DNA of 32,698 bases from a virus, in IMG/VR virus record IMGVR_UViG_3300006919_000217, positions 1-32,698 of that record. One strand, written 5' to 3'. The position numbers were made by a program, and so were the translations under genes. The notes beneath the pieces were generated by a model. It searched no databases and had not been told where the DNA came from. It saw nothing but the letters and a program-made list of their open reading frames with translations. This document shows, piece after piece, positions 15,216 through 22,795 of this stretch (position 1 is its first letter; each line of letters begins with the position of its first letter).

Positions 15216-16721
15216 CTACCCCTTGGGGCTGGCGGCAAAGGGTGCTGGCTGGTCGGAGACCCCGCCCTTCGACTTGGCACCGTTCTTCTTCGGATCGGCG
15301 TTGCCCGCCGCTGGCCCCTTCGGCTTGGGCTGGTTGGTTGCCGGATCGGCGTTGCCCGCTGCCGGGTTCGGCATTGGCATCGGCTTCTCGTCTGTCCCGC
15401 CGTCGTCTTGGCGAGTTGGCAGATTGGCAATCCCTCGGAGGTAGTTCTCCAAGTCGATGTCGGGGAACAGGGGAACTCCCGAACCGGCGAGCACCTGGAT
15501 GTAGTTGCCGACTGCGCCGAGGTCTGGCGTCTCGATGTCGCCCGGCAGGATCGACGGAAGCCGGGACTGGTCCATCTTGTTCAGCTGAAAGAGGCGGGGC
15601 ACGGCCTGCTTGTTGAGCACCTCGCTGATCGACATGATGTAGGAGTGCAGTGAGGTGGCGAAGAGGTCGGTCTTGTCGCTCGACATGGCGAAGGAGCCAT
15701 GCGTCTGCTGGCCGAGCATGATGAAGTCGGCCAGGACTGTCGAAGCGATGCGCTGGTCGTAGCGGGTGACGATCTCGCTGGTGTCGAACTGGCGGTTGCC
15801 GCCCGAGCTGAGCAACTCCAGCTTGAAGAGCTGGTGGCCCGCCTCGTCGTACACCGACGGGAGGATGGCCCCTTCCAGCTCGTCTCGCCGGATGTTCTTG
15901 ACCATCTCCTTGTACTCCTCGAAGACGAGCTTCTGAGCAGCAGTGGCGTCGGAGCGCATGATCTGCGGGTCGACGTAGATCATCGGAAAGCCAGCGAGAT
16001 CACGCTCGACGCCGATGGCCTCGATCTCTTCCATGCGCTTCTTGAACAGCCAAGGGCGGTAGGCGTTCCGCAATACGGAACGGCCCTCGGGGTTGTTCTT
16101 GTGGGTGGTCGTGCGAAAGAGCAGGCCCTTCTTCATCGGGATGTCCCGAATCTGGTAGTCGGGTGCCGAGACCTGGCGCATCCCGACGATGTCGCCGTTG
16201 TCCTCGAAGAACCACTCTTGCAGCGAATCCTGCGAGCGGATCGGCATCTTGCGCCAGCCGACCTTGGCGTCGGTGTAGCGGGAGTTGTAGCGAAGGTTCT
16301 TGTTGTCGCCCTTGCGAATCTTGTAGACGACCTCGTGGAAGCTCCAGCCGTACACCAGCATGGAGAGCACCTCAGAAATGAAGTCGCTCCACGACACTTC
16401 CATGTCGTGCATACATTCGTGGACGAAGGCCGCTGCCTCTACATCCTTGGTCGAGTGGGAGAAGGGCTGAACTCGCCAGGAGACCCCACGCAGGAGCTTG
16501 TCGATGGCGTAGATGATCGAGCCGATGACTGGGTCGTTGTCCCGCATCTCTCGATAGACCTGGATGGCCCGATAGCCCGAGAGAGCTGGAATGAACTCCT
16601 CATGGACGTAGCCGCCCTGGCGCTGCAAGCCAGTGACACCAGCCTCGATGTAGGGACTTGTCGAACCCGTCTGCATCTCACTGCCCGAAATGGGAACTGA
16701 CAGTCGCTCTTGTGCTGGCAT
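15216..16721 (-). CDS. Portal protein
   Basis: This forms the dodecameric ring at the head vertex through which DNA enters and leaves. The ATG at 16721 is chosen because AAAGGA lies 7 bases upstream; the in-frame ATG at 16742 has no ribosome-binding site and would add seven residues. The protein has about 501 residues. Recognisable stretches are YREMRDNDPVIGSIIYAID near the N-terminus, GRSVLRNAYRPWLFKK in the middle, and FDTSEIVTRYDQRIASTVLADFIMLGQ, a pattern shared with Mu gp29/DUF935-type and related portals. The C-terminal 60 residues are low-complexity with a doubled PAAGNADP unit. Neighbours fit: large terminase upstream and MuF immediately downstream (7-base gap). Confidence 0.85.
   Translation of the reverse strand: MPAQERLSVPISGSEMQTGSTSPYIEAGVTGLQRQGGYVHEEFIPALSGYRAIQVYREMRDNDPVIGSIIYAIDKLLRGVSWRVQPFSHSTKDVEAAAFVHECMHDMEVSWSDFISEVLSMLVYGWSFHEVVYKIRKGDNKNLRYNSRYTDAKVGWRKMPIRSQDSLQEWFFEDNGDIVGMRQVSAPDYQIRDIPMKKGLLFRTTTHKNNPEGRSVLRNAYRPWLFKKRMEEIEAIGVERDLAGFPMIYVDPQIMRSDATAAQKLVFEEYKEMVKNIRRDELEGAILPSVYDEAGHQLFKLELLSSGGNRQFDTSEIVTRYDQRIASTVLADFIMLGQQTHGSFAMSSDKTDLFATSLHSYIMSISEVLNKQAVPRLFQLNKMDQSRLPSILPGDIETPDLGAVGNYIQVLAGSGVPLFPDIDLENYLRGIANLPTRQDDGGTDEKPMPMPNPAAGNADPATNQPKPKGPAAGNADPKKNGAKSKGGVSDQPAPFAASPKG
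15293..15366 (-). repeat. Direct repeat encoding PAAGNADP twice
   Basis: The plus-strand sequence GGATCGGCGTTGCCCGC occurs at about 15293 and again at about 15342, both coding PAAGNADP in the portal tail. The region is low-complexity (Pro, Lys, Gly, Asn) and probably disordered. Confidence 0.7.
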
Positions 16722-16783
16722 GAAGGCGTCCTTTGATGCCATTGATGAGGCAAGTCAGACAGTCGTTCTCACCAATCTAGCGT

Positions 16784-16793
16784 GCAAGTGTGC
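16784..16793. promoter_or_regulatory. Intergenic GCAAGTGTGC element (copy 2), flanked by CTAGC/GCTAG
   Basis: This copy lies in the 60-80-base gap between the terminase stop and the portal start. It is embedded in CTAGCGTGCAAGTGTGCTAG, whose outer five bases on each side are inverted repeats. This gap is one of the few in the structural cluster, and an operator is the simplest reading. Confidence 0.4.
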
Positions 16794-16804
16794 TAGAAGG
16801 CTAG

Positions 16805-17851
16805 TCAGCTCTTGAGAATGGCAGCAGGGGAGACAAGCGGGATGTACGCATTGCGCCTCGACCAAGCCAGCGCATCAGCGATGAACGAGTCTGGTGGGTG
16901 GCCCGACCCGTAGAGATCGTTGGCCGTGGCGTACTTCAGCTCCTCGAAAGCGAACTTGATCCTCGGGCCGGTCATCGCCCGCTGCTCGACCCCTGAAACG
17001 AACTCATTGAACGCCGCCTCACGCTGACGTCCACGCAGGACGAAGTCCGTGGTCTTGTTCCGGTCGTAGACGATGAGATCATCGAGCACATCACCCAGGC
17101 CGGTGGCGTCATGGACCAGCAGACCGCCGAACATGTCGAGCCGGGTCTGAAGATCACCGACCATCTGGGGCCACGGCTTGCGACCCGTTCGCAAGAAGGC
17201 AACTCGACGCCAAGGGTTTACGTCGGTGCGCCAGGTGGACATGATCGTCCAGTCCAGCTCCTTGGCCCAGTCAACACCGGTGACGTAGGTGCCCTCGGGA
17301 ACCGGAAGCTCGAAGATGAGTCGCTCGTCGAGGTCACCCTCGTAGACGCCCAGCTCAGGGTCGAACATGGCCTCGACTGCCTCGGTGTTGATGGCACGGC
17401 CAGCGTGAGACGGCTCTTGGAGGTCGTACTCCGTGTTCCACATCGTCTCGGAGACTTCCTGCTTCTTGCGCTTGATGGCCTCCATGGACAGCCAGCCGGG
17501 GTGCTCCTCGGTCCCGACGGACTCACGCCAGCACCAGTGGTGGACTGGCCACCCTTTCTGGTTGGCACGCTTGAGCAGCTGGGTCATTGTGCCGTTTGGG
17601 TATTGGTGGGTCGAGCTGATTACCGTCTGAGCGAGTAGGCCCCGAGCATCCATCGGCTGGCCCTGGGCAGCCTCGAAGATTTCCATCTCCATCTCGTCGA
17701 CCTCGTCGAGGCGCAAGCGCTGAGGGTGCGGCCCTCGCACAGACTTCTGGATGCCATCAGGGCCGTGATCCAGGCCCCACCTTTGAGCTTGGTCTTGAAC
17801 TGCGTCGGGTCGTCCTTGAGCAACTGCTTCGGTGCCCGGTCGCTGTACCAC
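16805..17851 (-). CDS. terL: Terminase large subunit, C-terminal part (Walker B and nuclease), out of frame with the N-terminal part
   Basis: Homologous sequence starts at about residue 35 of this frame (QKSVRGPHPQRLRLDEVDEM). LRLDE (46-50) is the Walker B strand with its catalytic Glu, and TVISSTHQYPNG (76-87) is the ATPase coupling motif. The nuclease domain follows, with TGVDWAKELDWTIMS (D194), VHDATGLGDVLDDLI (D248) and DSFIADALAW (D326), the three metal-binding acids of the RNase H-like terminase nuclease. The first 34 residues are out-of-frame translation and have no terminase character. The N-terminal half lies in the next frame upstream, and a single missing base near 17745-17751 would explain the break. 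Together they give about 452 residues, a normal length for a large terminase. Confidence 0.8.
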   Translation of the reverse strand: MVQRPGTEAVAQGRPDAVQDQAQRWGLDHGPDGIQKSVRGPHPQRLRLDEVDEMEMEIFEAAQGQPMDARGLLAQTVISSTHQYPNGTMTQLLKRANQKGWPVHHWCWRESVGTEEHPGWLSMEAIKRKKQEVSETMWNTEYDLQEPSHAGRAINTEAVEAMFDPELGVYEGDLDERLIFELPVPEGTYVTGVDWAKELDWTIMSTWRTDVNPWRRVAFLRTGRKPWPQMVGDLQTRLDMFGGLLVHDATGLGDVLDDLIVYDRNKTTDFVLRGRQREAAFNEFVSGVEQRAMTGPRIKFAFEELKYATANDLYGSGHPPDSFIADALAWSRRNAYIPLVSPAAILKS

Positions 17852-18162
17852 ATCTCGTGGGTGACCTCATGCACTCGCTGCGACTGGGAAGCAGACCCAC
17901 CCAGCACCGTGACCTGTGCGCCCAGCGCTACGGCCTCTGTGAGCGACAGGACGCCCATCAGCGTACTCTTACCCCCGAAACCACGAGAGGCCTTCCAGAG
18001 GCTGATGGGGGCCTCTGCGAAGAACGCTTCAGCGAAAGCGTCGAAGGGTGCGCTGTGATCCTCGCACACGCTGTGCCGTGGAATCTCGAAGCCCCACATG
18101 GCCTTGACGTACCACCAGAGTTCCTCCTTGGTCTTCGGAGGACGAGCAACGATCATCGTCAT
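17620..18162 (-). CDS. terL: Terminase large subunit, N-terminal part (Walker A), frameshifted after about residue 137
   Basis: The start overlaps the stop of the upstream gene (ATGA, 18159-18162). Residues 58-67 (KASRGFGGKST) are the terminase-type Walker A motif, with K65 binding ATP. LGGSASQSQRV (87-97) is the adenine-motif helix, and GGAWITALMAS (128-138) leads towards the Walker B strand. After this point the frame becomes Arg/Ser-rich nonsense (CASTRSTRWRWKSSRL), while the true continuation is in the -1 frame of the companion feature. One extra C after TCC (about 17749) would restore a continuous protein. A sequencing or assembly deletion or a genuine inactivating mutation is more likely than programmed frameshifting, because no slippery heptamer is seen. 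Confidence 0.8.
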   Translation of the reverse strand: MTMIVARPPKTKEELWWYVKAMWGFEIPRHSVCEDHSAPFDAFAEAFFAEAPISLWKASRGFGGKSTLMGVLSLTEAVALGAQVTVLGGSASQSQRVHEVTHEMWYSDRAPKQLLKDDPTQFKTKLKGGAWITALMASRSLCEGRTLSACASTRSTRWRWKSSRLPRASRWMLGAYSLRR

Positions 18163-18485
18163 TCGGGAGACCTGACTTCGATGACGATGTCGTCAGCGGT
18201 GGGGAAGGTCTGGGTCGTGCCGCCCCCGAACGTGACGTGAAACCGGCCGTAGTAGGTCCCCGCCTCGGTGAAGACCGGGATCGTAGAGACTTCACCGCTG
18301 GCTGGCGTATCGAGGGTGACAACCGCAGTGACGTCATCGCCCGGCCCGTAAGCCCTGAACTCGATTGTGGCCCCGCTGACATCAACCACGTCGCCTGCAC
18401 CGTCTTTCAAGACGACAGACATCACTGAGCCAGTGTCGTTGGCCCTCGTGTACCAGTCGGCGTCGACAGTGAAACGGTTGCTCAT
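18159..18485 (-). CDS. Small beta-rich structural protein, possibly BppU-N/Ig-like
   Basis: About 108 residues from the ATG at 18485; a GTG three codons upstream is the alternative. The sequence alternates strands and turns: GATIEFRAYGPGDD, AVVTLDTPASGEVSTI, EAGTYYGRFHVTF, DIVIEVRSPE. The order 'modifier added to coefficient, define x, produce y-type strand' is like the N-terminal domain of baseplate upper proteins (BppU_N) and other Ig-like phage domains that attach to virion parts. Its position between the repeat protein and the terminase is compatible with a virion or fibre accessory. The family match is from memory of pattern only. Confidence 0.65.
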   Translation of the reverse strand: MSNRFTVDADWYTRANDTGSVMSVVLKDGAGDVVDVSGATIEFRAYGPGDDVTAVVTLDTPASGEVSTIPVFTEAGTYYGRFHVTFGGGTTQTFPTADDIVIEVRSPE

Positions 18486-18488
18486 GGT

Positions 18489-18497
18489 TTGCACACT
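18489..18497. promoter_or_regulatory. TTGCACACT element (partial copy) at the start of the 108-residue gene
   Basis: A shortened form of the recurrent GCAAGTGTGCAAG element lies directly ahead of the ATG at 18485, in the 28-base gap after the repeat protein. Confidence 0.3.
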
Positions 18498-18513
18498 TTC
18501 AGATTGGCAAGGA

Positions 18514-20241
18514 CTATAGCGCAGGCACTACTTGCTGTTGAGCAGCCAACTCGTTCTTGTCCAGCACTGTGGCAGTGAGTTGGTTTGCCCCCGCCACCGA
18601 AGTGGTCAGCTCGTTCTTGTCGGTGATCGTGACCGAGGTCGGAGTGAGAACCGGGTGAGCGCCAACCGCCAGGGCGTCGATGAGTGTCGAGACTGTCAGT
18701 GCAGCAGCGGTGACGCTTGCGTCTGCCGTAGCAGCCGGTGCGCCGACGACGACCCCGGTCGAGATGGGGCCAGGAGTGGTTGAAGCGCCTGTGCCACCTG
18801 CTGCTGCCGCTGAGATGGACGCTGTGGTCGTGATGGCCGATGGACTCGTCGAGCTGCTCAAGCCTCCTACGGCACCCGGCGTTGGCATGGAAGCCGTCGT
18901 CGAGATAGCGGCAGGAGAAGTGGCAGCATCACCACCGCCAGCCGCAACTCCTGCGACTGAAGTGCTCGTGGCAACCGCTGCCGGGACCACCGACGCATCT
19001 GCCGACTCTGTGCTGGAAAGGGTCGTCGAGGCTGTCGCAACTGCTGGGCCAGCTACGGCATCACCCGTAGCAGTGCCTGCCAGCGACGCTGTCGTCGTGA
19101 GAGCTGTTGGAGCGACAACCCCATCACCGCCAGCACTGGCAGTAGCAGCAACCGACGTGGTCGTTGCGATGGCGTCAGGTGACGCCTCACCGCTGGTAGT
19201 GGTAGCAGCAGAGATCGCCGTCGTCGTTACGACAGGTGCAGGGGCAACATCGGCATCACCCGCCGTAGCAGGCCCTGAGAGCGCTGTAGAGGCGACGATC
19301 GCTTCAGGGGTCGTAACCACCCCGCTACCTGCTGCGGCGACACCAGCGACCGTCGTAGCAGCGCTGATGGCCCCTGGAGCGACTGTGGCATCTCCCGTAG
19401 CGGTTCCGGCAGCGGTTGTTGAGGTGGTGATGGGTGAAGGAGCCGTTGCAGCGCCGCTACCGGCAGCTGCCGTACCAGAAACAGAGACTGTGGCAGCTAT
19501 GGCAGCTGGAGATGTAGCTGCGCCAGCGCCGCCGAGCGCTGTACCCGAGACCAAGGTTGATGCACTGATGGCCCCTGGAGCGACTGTGGCATCTCCCGTC
19601 GCAGAGACGTTGCACAGCCAGTTGAGGAAGTCGTCTGCGTACTGCTGGAAAGCGGTGTTGCCGTTGGCGTAAGAACCATTGAACAGCCAACCGGCCGAAT
19701 CGTTCGTCAACGGCGACGAACCCGAAGTGTTGGCGTGGAGCGTCGATCCGTCGGCCAGCACCCACACAAGCATCGCCGTATCTGCCGAGCCGAGCTGCAC
19801 CAGAGCCGTACCGCCCGTCAACAGTGAAGACGCCGGGACCTCGTCGTGTGTGACGGTTGTAGCCGACACGGTGACCGTCGAACTAGTCGATTCGCCGGTC
19901 CATGCAAAGTGCGTCGCCCCGTCGAGGTAGTACACCGAAGCCGTCGTCTGGCCTGATGCACCGGAACTGCCTGAACGGATGCCCCATTTGTTCGCCTTCG
20001 TGACGTTTCGGCTAGTCGCCGCCGATCGTGGCGCACCCGAGAAGTCGGACAGCCATTTGCCGTTGATGCGGAAATCTGCGGCTGTGGTAACGAGATGCCC
20101 GTCCAGGCCGGTCGTAACCTCGGCGTCCTGATCGTCGTACACAGTGACGGTGAACCCGAGCGCTTCGGCCCGGTCCTTTAACCACGTTTCGTCTGTAGTG
20201 AGCGACGTATCATCGGCAACGACCAGCGCGAGAACGGTCAT
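18514..20241 (-). CDS. Ala/Thr/Ser-rich tandem-repeat structural protein (fibre-like)
   Basis: This frame encodes 575 residues. Its ATG overlaps the previous stop by one base. Residues 1-215 form an N-terminal domain with CBM/lectin-like or phage-structural composition (ASVYYLDGATHFAW, AMLVWVLADGSTLHAN, Trp and Tyr rich). From about 216 to 535 come roughly thirteen imperfect repeats of 20-25 residues of the type 'G-x-A-T-x-[AS]-P-x-A-I-x-[AT]-x-T-x-V-x-G-x-A', almost wholly Ala, Thr, Ser, Gly and Val. The last 40 residues (VTITDKNELTTS and VLDKNELAAQQQ) contain a doubled DKNEL. Such repeats are typical of extended beta-rich fibres or surface decorations. No enzyme motif is seen. Repeat number could vary between relatives. 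Confidence 0.7.
   Translation of the reverse strand: MTVLALVVADDTSLTTDETWLKDRAEALGFTVTVYDDQDAEVTTGLDGHLVTTAADFRINGKWLSDFSGAPRSAATSRNVTKANKWGIRSGSSGASGQTTASVYYLDGATHFAWTGESTSSTVTVSATTVTHDEVPASSLLTGGTALVQLGSADTAMLVWVLADGSTLHANTSGSSPLTNDSAGWLFNGSYANGNTAFQQYADDFLNWLCNVSATGDATVAPGAISASTLVSGTALGGAGAATSPAAIAATVSVSGTAAAGSGAATAPSPITTSTTAAGTATGDATVAPGAISAATTVAGVAAAGSGVVTTPEAIVASTALSGPATAGDADVAPAPVVTTTAISAATTTSGEASPDAIATTTSVAATASAGGDGVVAPTALTTTASLAGTATGDAVAGPAVATASTTLSSTESADASVVPAAVATSTSVAGVAAGGGDAATSPAAISTTASMPTPGAVGGLSSSTSPSAITTTASISAAAAGGTGASTTPGPISTGVVVGAPAATADASVTAAALTVSTLIDALAVGAHPVLTPTSVTITDKNELTTSVAGANQLTATVLDKNELAAQQQVVPAL
19369..19401 (-). repeat. 33-bp exact direct repeat inside the repeat protein (copy 1)
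   Basis: The segment beginning GATGGCCCCTGGAGCGACTG is repeated exactly at 19568-19600. Both encode GDATVAPGAIS. Exact DNA identity among otherwise diverged repeats indicates recent unit duplication. Confidence 0.8.
19568..19600 (-). repeat. 33-bp exact direct repeat inside the repeat protein (copy 2)
   Basis: This is the second copy of the 19369-19401 sequence, 199 bases away. Confidence 0.8.
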
Positions 20242-20870
20242 CAGTCCAACCTGACCGCGGCGTCACGCAGCGGCCGATCGCCGCGGGTGAGCGGCCCAAA
20301 CGCTTCTTCCCAATCCGCTCGCAAAGCGGTGCGGATGCGAGCGGGCATGTCGTCGATCACGTCGAGCAACACGTCACCATCGACGGGCAGCCCGGCCGCC
20401 TGGATCTTGGCGGACAGCACGTCCGAATCGCGCAGCTTTGGGCGGGTGCGGACCGACCATTTCGGCACCGGGTCGTCCCAATCCAACGCCCGCCCCTGGG
20501 CACGGGTCAACGGCACTATCACACGAGGCACACGACCATCGACACCAAACTGGCCTTGTAACCCGTTAAACACGGCCTGTCTCTGGGCGGGGAGCCACGG
20601 CACCGGTAGACGTTTCGTTGGATGCGTCGTCCCAGACGGCACATCCAACGCGGTTAGGTACTGCTGCGGGGCGTCCTGCGGCAGCCATTTCGACACCAGC
20701 GACGGGATACCGCAAACATGGTGATAGCCGAACACGGCGACCGCACCGTGCGGGCCTGCGTCTGGGTTCACGGCCAACCCGCACACATAGTCAGTGCCTG
20801 CGTTGAACCTGGCCTTAGCTGTCCACGCCATGTGTCCCCACTTCAGGATCTCGGCCATCGGCCCCTTCAT
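20241..20870 (-). CDS. Unknown protein of about 209 residues
   Basis: The ATG at 20870 gives 209 residues; the ATG at 20858 is a near alternative, with GAAGGGG just ahead of it. Visible segments are NAGTDYVCGLAVNPDAGPHG and AVAVFGYHHVCG near the N-terminus, a Pro/Gln-rich middle (VPWLPAQRQAV), and a C-terminal stretch GDVLLDVIDDMPARIRTALRADWEEAFGPL. There is no membrane helix and no recognisable catalytic motif. It sits between two virion-type genes and couples to the fibre-like gene by a TGATG overlap. GC content and CG-rich codons look higher than in the effector region, which might mean a separate origin. Function unknown. Confidence 0.65.
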   Translation of the reverse strand: MKGPMAEILKWGHMAWTAKARFNAGTDYVCGLAVNPDAGPHGAVAVFGYHHVCGIPSLVSKWLPQDAPQQYLTALDVPSGTTHPTKRLPVPWLPAQRQAVFNGLQGQFGVDGRVPRVIVPLTRAQGRALDWDDPVPKWSVRTRPKLRDSDVLSAKIQAAGLPVDGDVLLDVIDDMPARIRTALRADWEEAFGPLTRGDRPLRDAAVRLD

Positions 20871-20886
20871 AGGGCTAGGGGAAGGA

Positions 20887-21357
20887 TCAGGGAACGAGGT
20901 CCATCTGAACGTAGCCGTTGGCGTCCAGGGTGACCGTGAAGGTGCCGCTGGTCGAGGTGACCGTGCCGCCGAAGTCGACCATGCAGAGCATCTGGTCGGT
21001 GTCGGCCGTGGCGGCGTCGTCGTAGATCACGAGGGCGTCAGCGTCGATCGTCGTGCCGGACCAGGCGGGGCAGGTGCCTTTGATGTCGAGCACACCGGTG
21101 GCTCGGGTGCCGACGACGATCTCCTTGGTCGTGATCGAGCTGTCGATCGTGTTCCCACCGGCCGTGTAGCCCGCAGAAACAACCTCGTTGCCAGACAGGT
21201 CGGCCCAGGCCGGGGTGGTCTGGTTGAAGTCGGGCGTCGAGGGAGACGTCGAGTCGAGCATCGCACCCTTGATGGTGCTCGTGTAGTCGAACGCACCTGC
21301 CACGCCGTTGAGAAGATCAGCGAAGGTCTGGAGGTAGAGGCCTGAGGATGTTGCCAT
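20887..21357 (-). CDS. Structural-type protein of 156 residues
   Basis: The ATG at 21357 has AGGA 7 bases upstream. The protein is Thr/Ser/Gly/Asp-rich and beta-stranded: LLNGVAGAFDYTSTIKGAMLD at the N-terminus, then WADLSGNEVVSAGYTAGG, VLDIKGTCPAWSGTTIDADALVIYDD and FTVTLDANGYVQMDLVP at the end. The pattern 'D-x-A-L-V-I-Y-D-D-A, then a short glycine-rich beta hairpin' is common to small phage virion proteins found near the head genes. No Cys pairs, membrane helix or enzyme motif. Probably a virion or decoration protein, based on composition and neighbourhood rather than a confirmed family. Confidence 0.7.
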   Translation of the reverse strand: MATSSGLYLQTFADLLNGVAGAFDYTSTIKGAMLDSTSPSTPDFNQTTPAWADLSGNEVVSAGYTAGGNTIDSSITTKEIVVGTRATGVLDIKGTCPAWSGTTIDADALVIYDDAATADTDQMLCMVDFGGTVTSTSGTFTVTLDANGYVQMDLVP

Positions 21358-21366
21358 GGAAGGTTC

Positions 21367-21639
21367 CTATCTGAGCAAGGTTGTGACAGGCTCCGGCCGA
21401 ACAACCGCATCCTGATGATTGTCGAACTCGTGTTCTGAGTGTCCGAGGTCGCTACAGCGAACCTGAGCGATGGGCTTGCCGAAGTGGTTGTAGATCGTGC
21501 GGGTCTTGTTCTTGCGCTGAAGGAAGCCGAGCCGAAACTTGCTCCCTTTCACTTCACGAGCCATTTCCTCGGATGCCGACGTCACCCAGAGGTTGACCTC
21601 GTTGTCATAGGCGAAGTCGCCAGTGAATGCTGTCGGCAT
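21367..21639 (-). CDS. Small unknown protein of about 90 residues
   Basis: The ATG at 21639 gives MPTAFTGDFAYDNEVNLWVT onward, about 90 residues; a TTG at 21675 would add twelve. The N-terminal half is a short beta-rich segment, and the centre is basic (KGSKFRLGFLQRKNKTRTIYNHFG). It is 9 bases upstream of the 156-residue gene and follows the terminase small subunit gene after a gap holding the recurrent GCACACTTGC element. No family recognised. Confidence 0.6.
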   Translation of the reverse strand: MPTAFTGDFAYDNEVNLWVTSASEEMAREVKGSKFRLGFLQRKNKTRTIYNHFGKPIAQVRCSDLGHSEHEFDNHQDAVVRPEPVTTLLR

Positions 21640-21682
21640 TGCATCAGGGTAGCGCAGCAATTTCGCCAACTGCAATGGCCAA

Positions 21683-21695
21683 CTTGCACACTTGC
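21683..21695. promoter_or_regulatory. Intergenic CTTGCACACTTGC element (copy 3)
   Basis: Reading CTTGCACACTTGC on the plus strand (GCAAGTGTGCAAG on the minus strand), this is the longest form of the recurrent element shared with 24081-24093. It lies just after the terminase small subunit stop and ahead of the following gene. Confidence 0.4.
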
Positions 21696-21702
21696 TGAAC
21701 TG

Positions 21703-22308
21703 TCAGCCTTCGATTACTTCTGCGTCGACAATGTCTTCCCGTTGCGCTGCTGCTTGCTGAAGCGCCCGCAGGTAGGTTTCGGTGTCGCCTTCTGCGATGA
21801 CGATGGTTTCTCTCGTCTGTGTGGTGTGCTCGGTCTCCGAGGGGGCAGAGAGGCCGTAGAGGCGCTCGATCCGATCCATCGTAGAACCCACCCGGTCGAA
21901 GGCAGCCAGGTCGCCAGTGAGCGCCCGGTCCCAGTGGACCGAGAGCATCATCTCCAGGCGGTTGTAGTGCAGATGGCGAAGCTCCTGCACGCTTTCGTGC
22001 AAGGCCTCGTCCATGGCAGCAGACACCCAGCCCTTGGCGGTCTTGGGTTGCACACCGAACTGTTCGGCAATCTGGCGGTAGGAGCACCCGGCAGACTTCA
22101 TGCGGACCGCAGCGATCTTGCGCTCGGCCGATGACAACTCAGGAAGGATCACCGGGTTGCGCACCTCGATGTCCTCGGGCTGAAGGTCTTCGCCCTCGGA
22201 GGTGTGGATCGCCGTGATCTCACCCCACTCGCCCGTGTCGTCGACAAGGCCGTGGCTTTGCACGAGCTTGAGACGGCGCTCTTCTTCTTCAGGCGTGAGG
22301 TCGCTCAT
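21703..22308 (-). CDS. Terminase small subunit-like DNA-binding protein
   Basis: This frame encodes 201 residues. Residues about 60-95 (ERKIAAVRMKSAGCSYRQIA and EQFGVQPKTAKGWVS) form a clear helix-turn-helix of the homeodomain-like type used by small terminase subunits to recognise packaging sites. This is followed by a long helical region (DEALHESVQELRHLHYNRLEMMLS, then WDRALTGDLAAFDRVGSTMDRIERLYGL) suited to oligomerisation, and an acidic C-terminal tail (DIVDAEVIEG) that would contact the large subunit. The N-terminus is acidic. It stands at the head of the packaging and structural genes; the large subunit is about 3.5 kb downstream. A transcription regulator is possible but less likely given length, tail and context. 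Confidence 0.75.
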   Translation of the reverse strand: MSDLTPEEEERRLKLVQSHGLVDDTGEWGEITAIHTSEGEDLQPEDIEVRNPVILPELSSAERKIAAVRMKSAGCSYRQIAEQFGVQPKTAKGWVSAAMDEALHESVQELRHLHYNRLEMMLSVHWDRALTGDLAAFDRVGSTMDRIERLYGLSAPSETEHTTQTRETIVIAEGDTETYLRALQQAAAQREDIVDAEVIEG

Positions 22309-22326
22309 GCCGACGACCCTAGCGGC

Positions 22327-22635
22327 TCACTGAAGGCCGGTGCTCGCCTGCACGGGCCGAGGGGTGATGCTGCCGTCCTGAGAGTTGTCAGAACCTGCTT
22401 CACGCAGGACCCAGACCTGGACCGTGTTGTCTTCCTGGTGACGGGCAACAACCTGCTCTGCCTTGGCCCCCATGGACGTGCGAAGGCTTGAAGCGTCCTT
22501 GCCGTCGAGGTTCTTGAAGACGACCCAGACGCCAGGGTCAGCTGCTTGCACAGCGAAGTGTGCGTCGGCCCATCGACCCCTTCGGCTGACACCGGGCGGC
22601 GGTCCTTCATGGGAAAGTTCGATCTCGACGCTCAT
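22327..22635 (-). CDS. Small unknown protein with a conserved-looking core
   Basis: The ATG at 22635 is chosen because AAAGGAGC lies 8-10 bases upstream; the longer reading from a TTG would run into a repeat-bearing leader. The protein has 102 residues. The core reads WADAHFAVQAADPGVWVVFK, then NLDGKDASSLRTSMGAKAEQVVARHQ and NTVQVWVLREAG, an alpha/beta arrangement that could be a small nucleic acid-associated fold. The tail is low-complexity. I do not recognise the family. Its leader (ACCAAGCAAAGGAG) matches that of three other genes in the window. Confidence 0.65.
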   Translation of the reverse strand: MSVEIELSHEGPPPGVSRRGRWADAHFAVQAADPGVWVVFKNLDGKDASSLRTSMGAKAEQVVARHQEDNTVQVWVLREAGSDNSQDGSITPRPVQASTGLQ

Positions 22636-22702
22636 ACTCTTGCTCCTTTGCTTGGTGCCGATCACCTTACCGACACACGACAGCATGGGCAAGCAAACTT
22701 GC

Positions 22703-22756
22703 TACCTGACCAGCTTGGCCTACCTGACCAGCTTGGCCTACCTGACCAGCTCGACC
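22703..22756. repeat. Three tandem 18-bp repeats in a leader region
   Basis: TACCTGACCAGCTTGGCC occurs perfectly at 22703-22720 and 22721-22738, and with two changes at 22739-22756. The array lies in the 160-base gap between the zinc-ribbon gene stop and the next start, in no convincing gene. Spacer-free tandem units do not fit CRISPR. Binding sites or replication slippage are possible. Confidence 0.85.
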
Positions 22757-22795
22757 CGCCACTCGTCACGGCTGTGGATGGTCAGGGTCCAGGCC

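Noticed and set aside
17740-17755. Programmed -1 frameshift in the terminase
   Set aside because: No slippery heptamer and no usual biological reason; a single lost base is simpler. Kept only as a minor option.
22703-22756. Possible CRISPR array
   Set aside because: The 18-bp units are directly adjacent with no spacers, and there is no cas operon; the Cas4-like gene is a standalone phage exonuclease.
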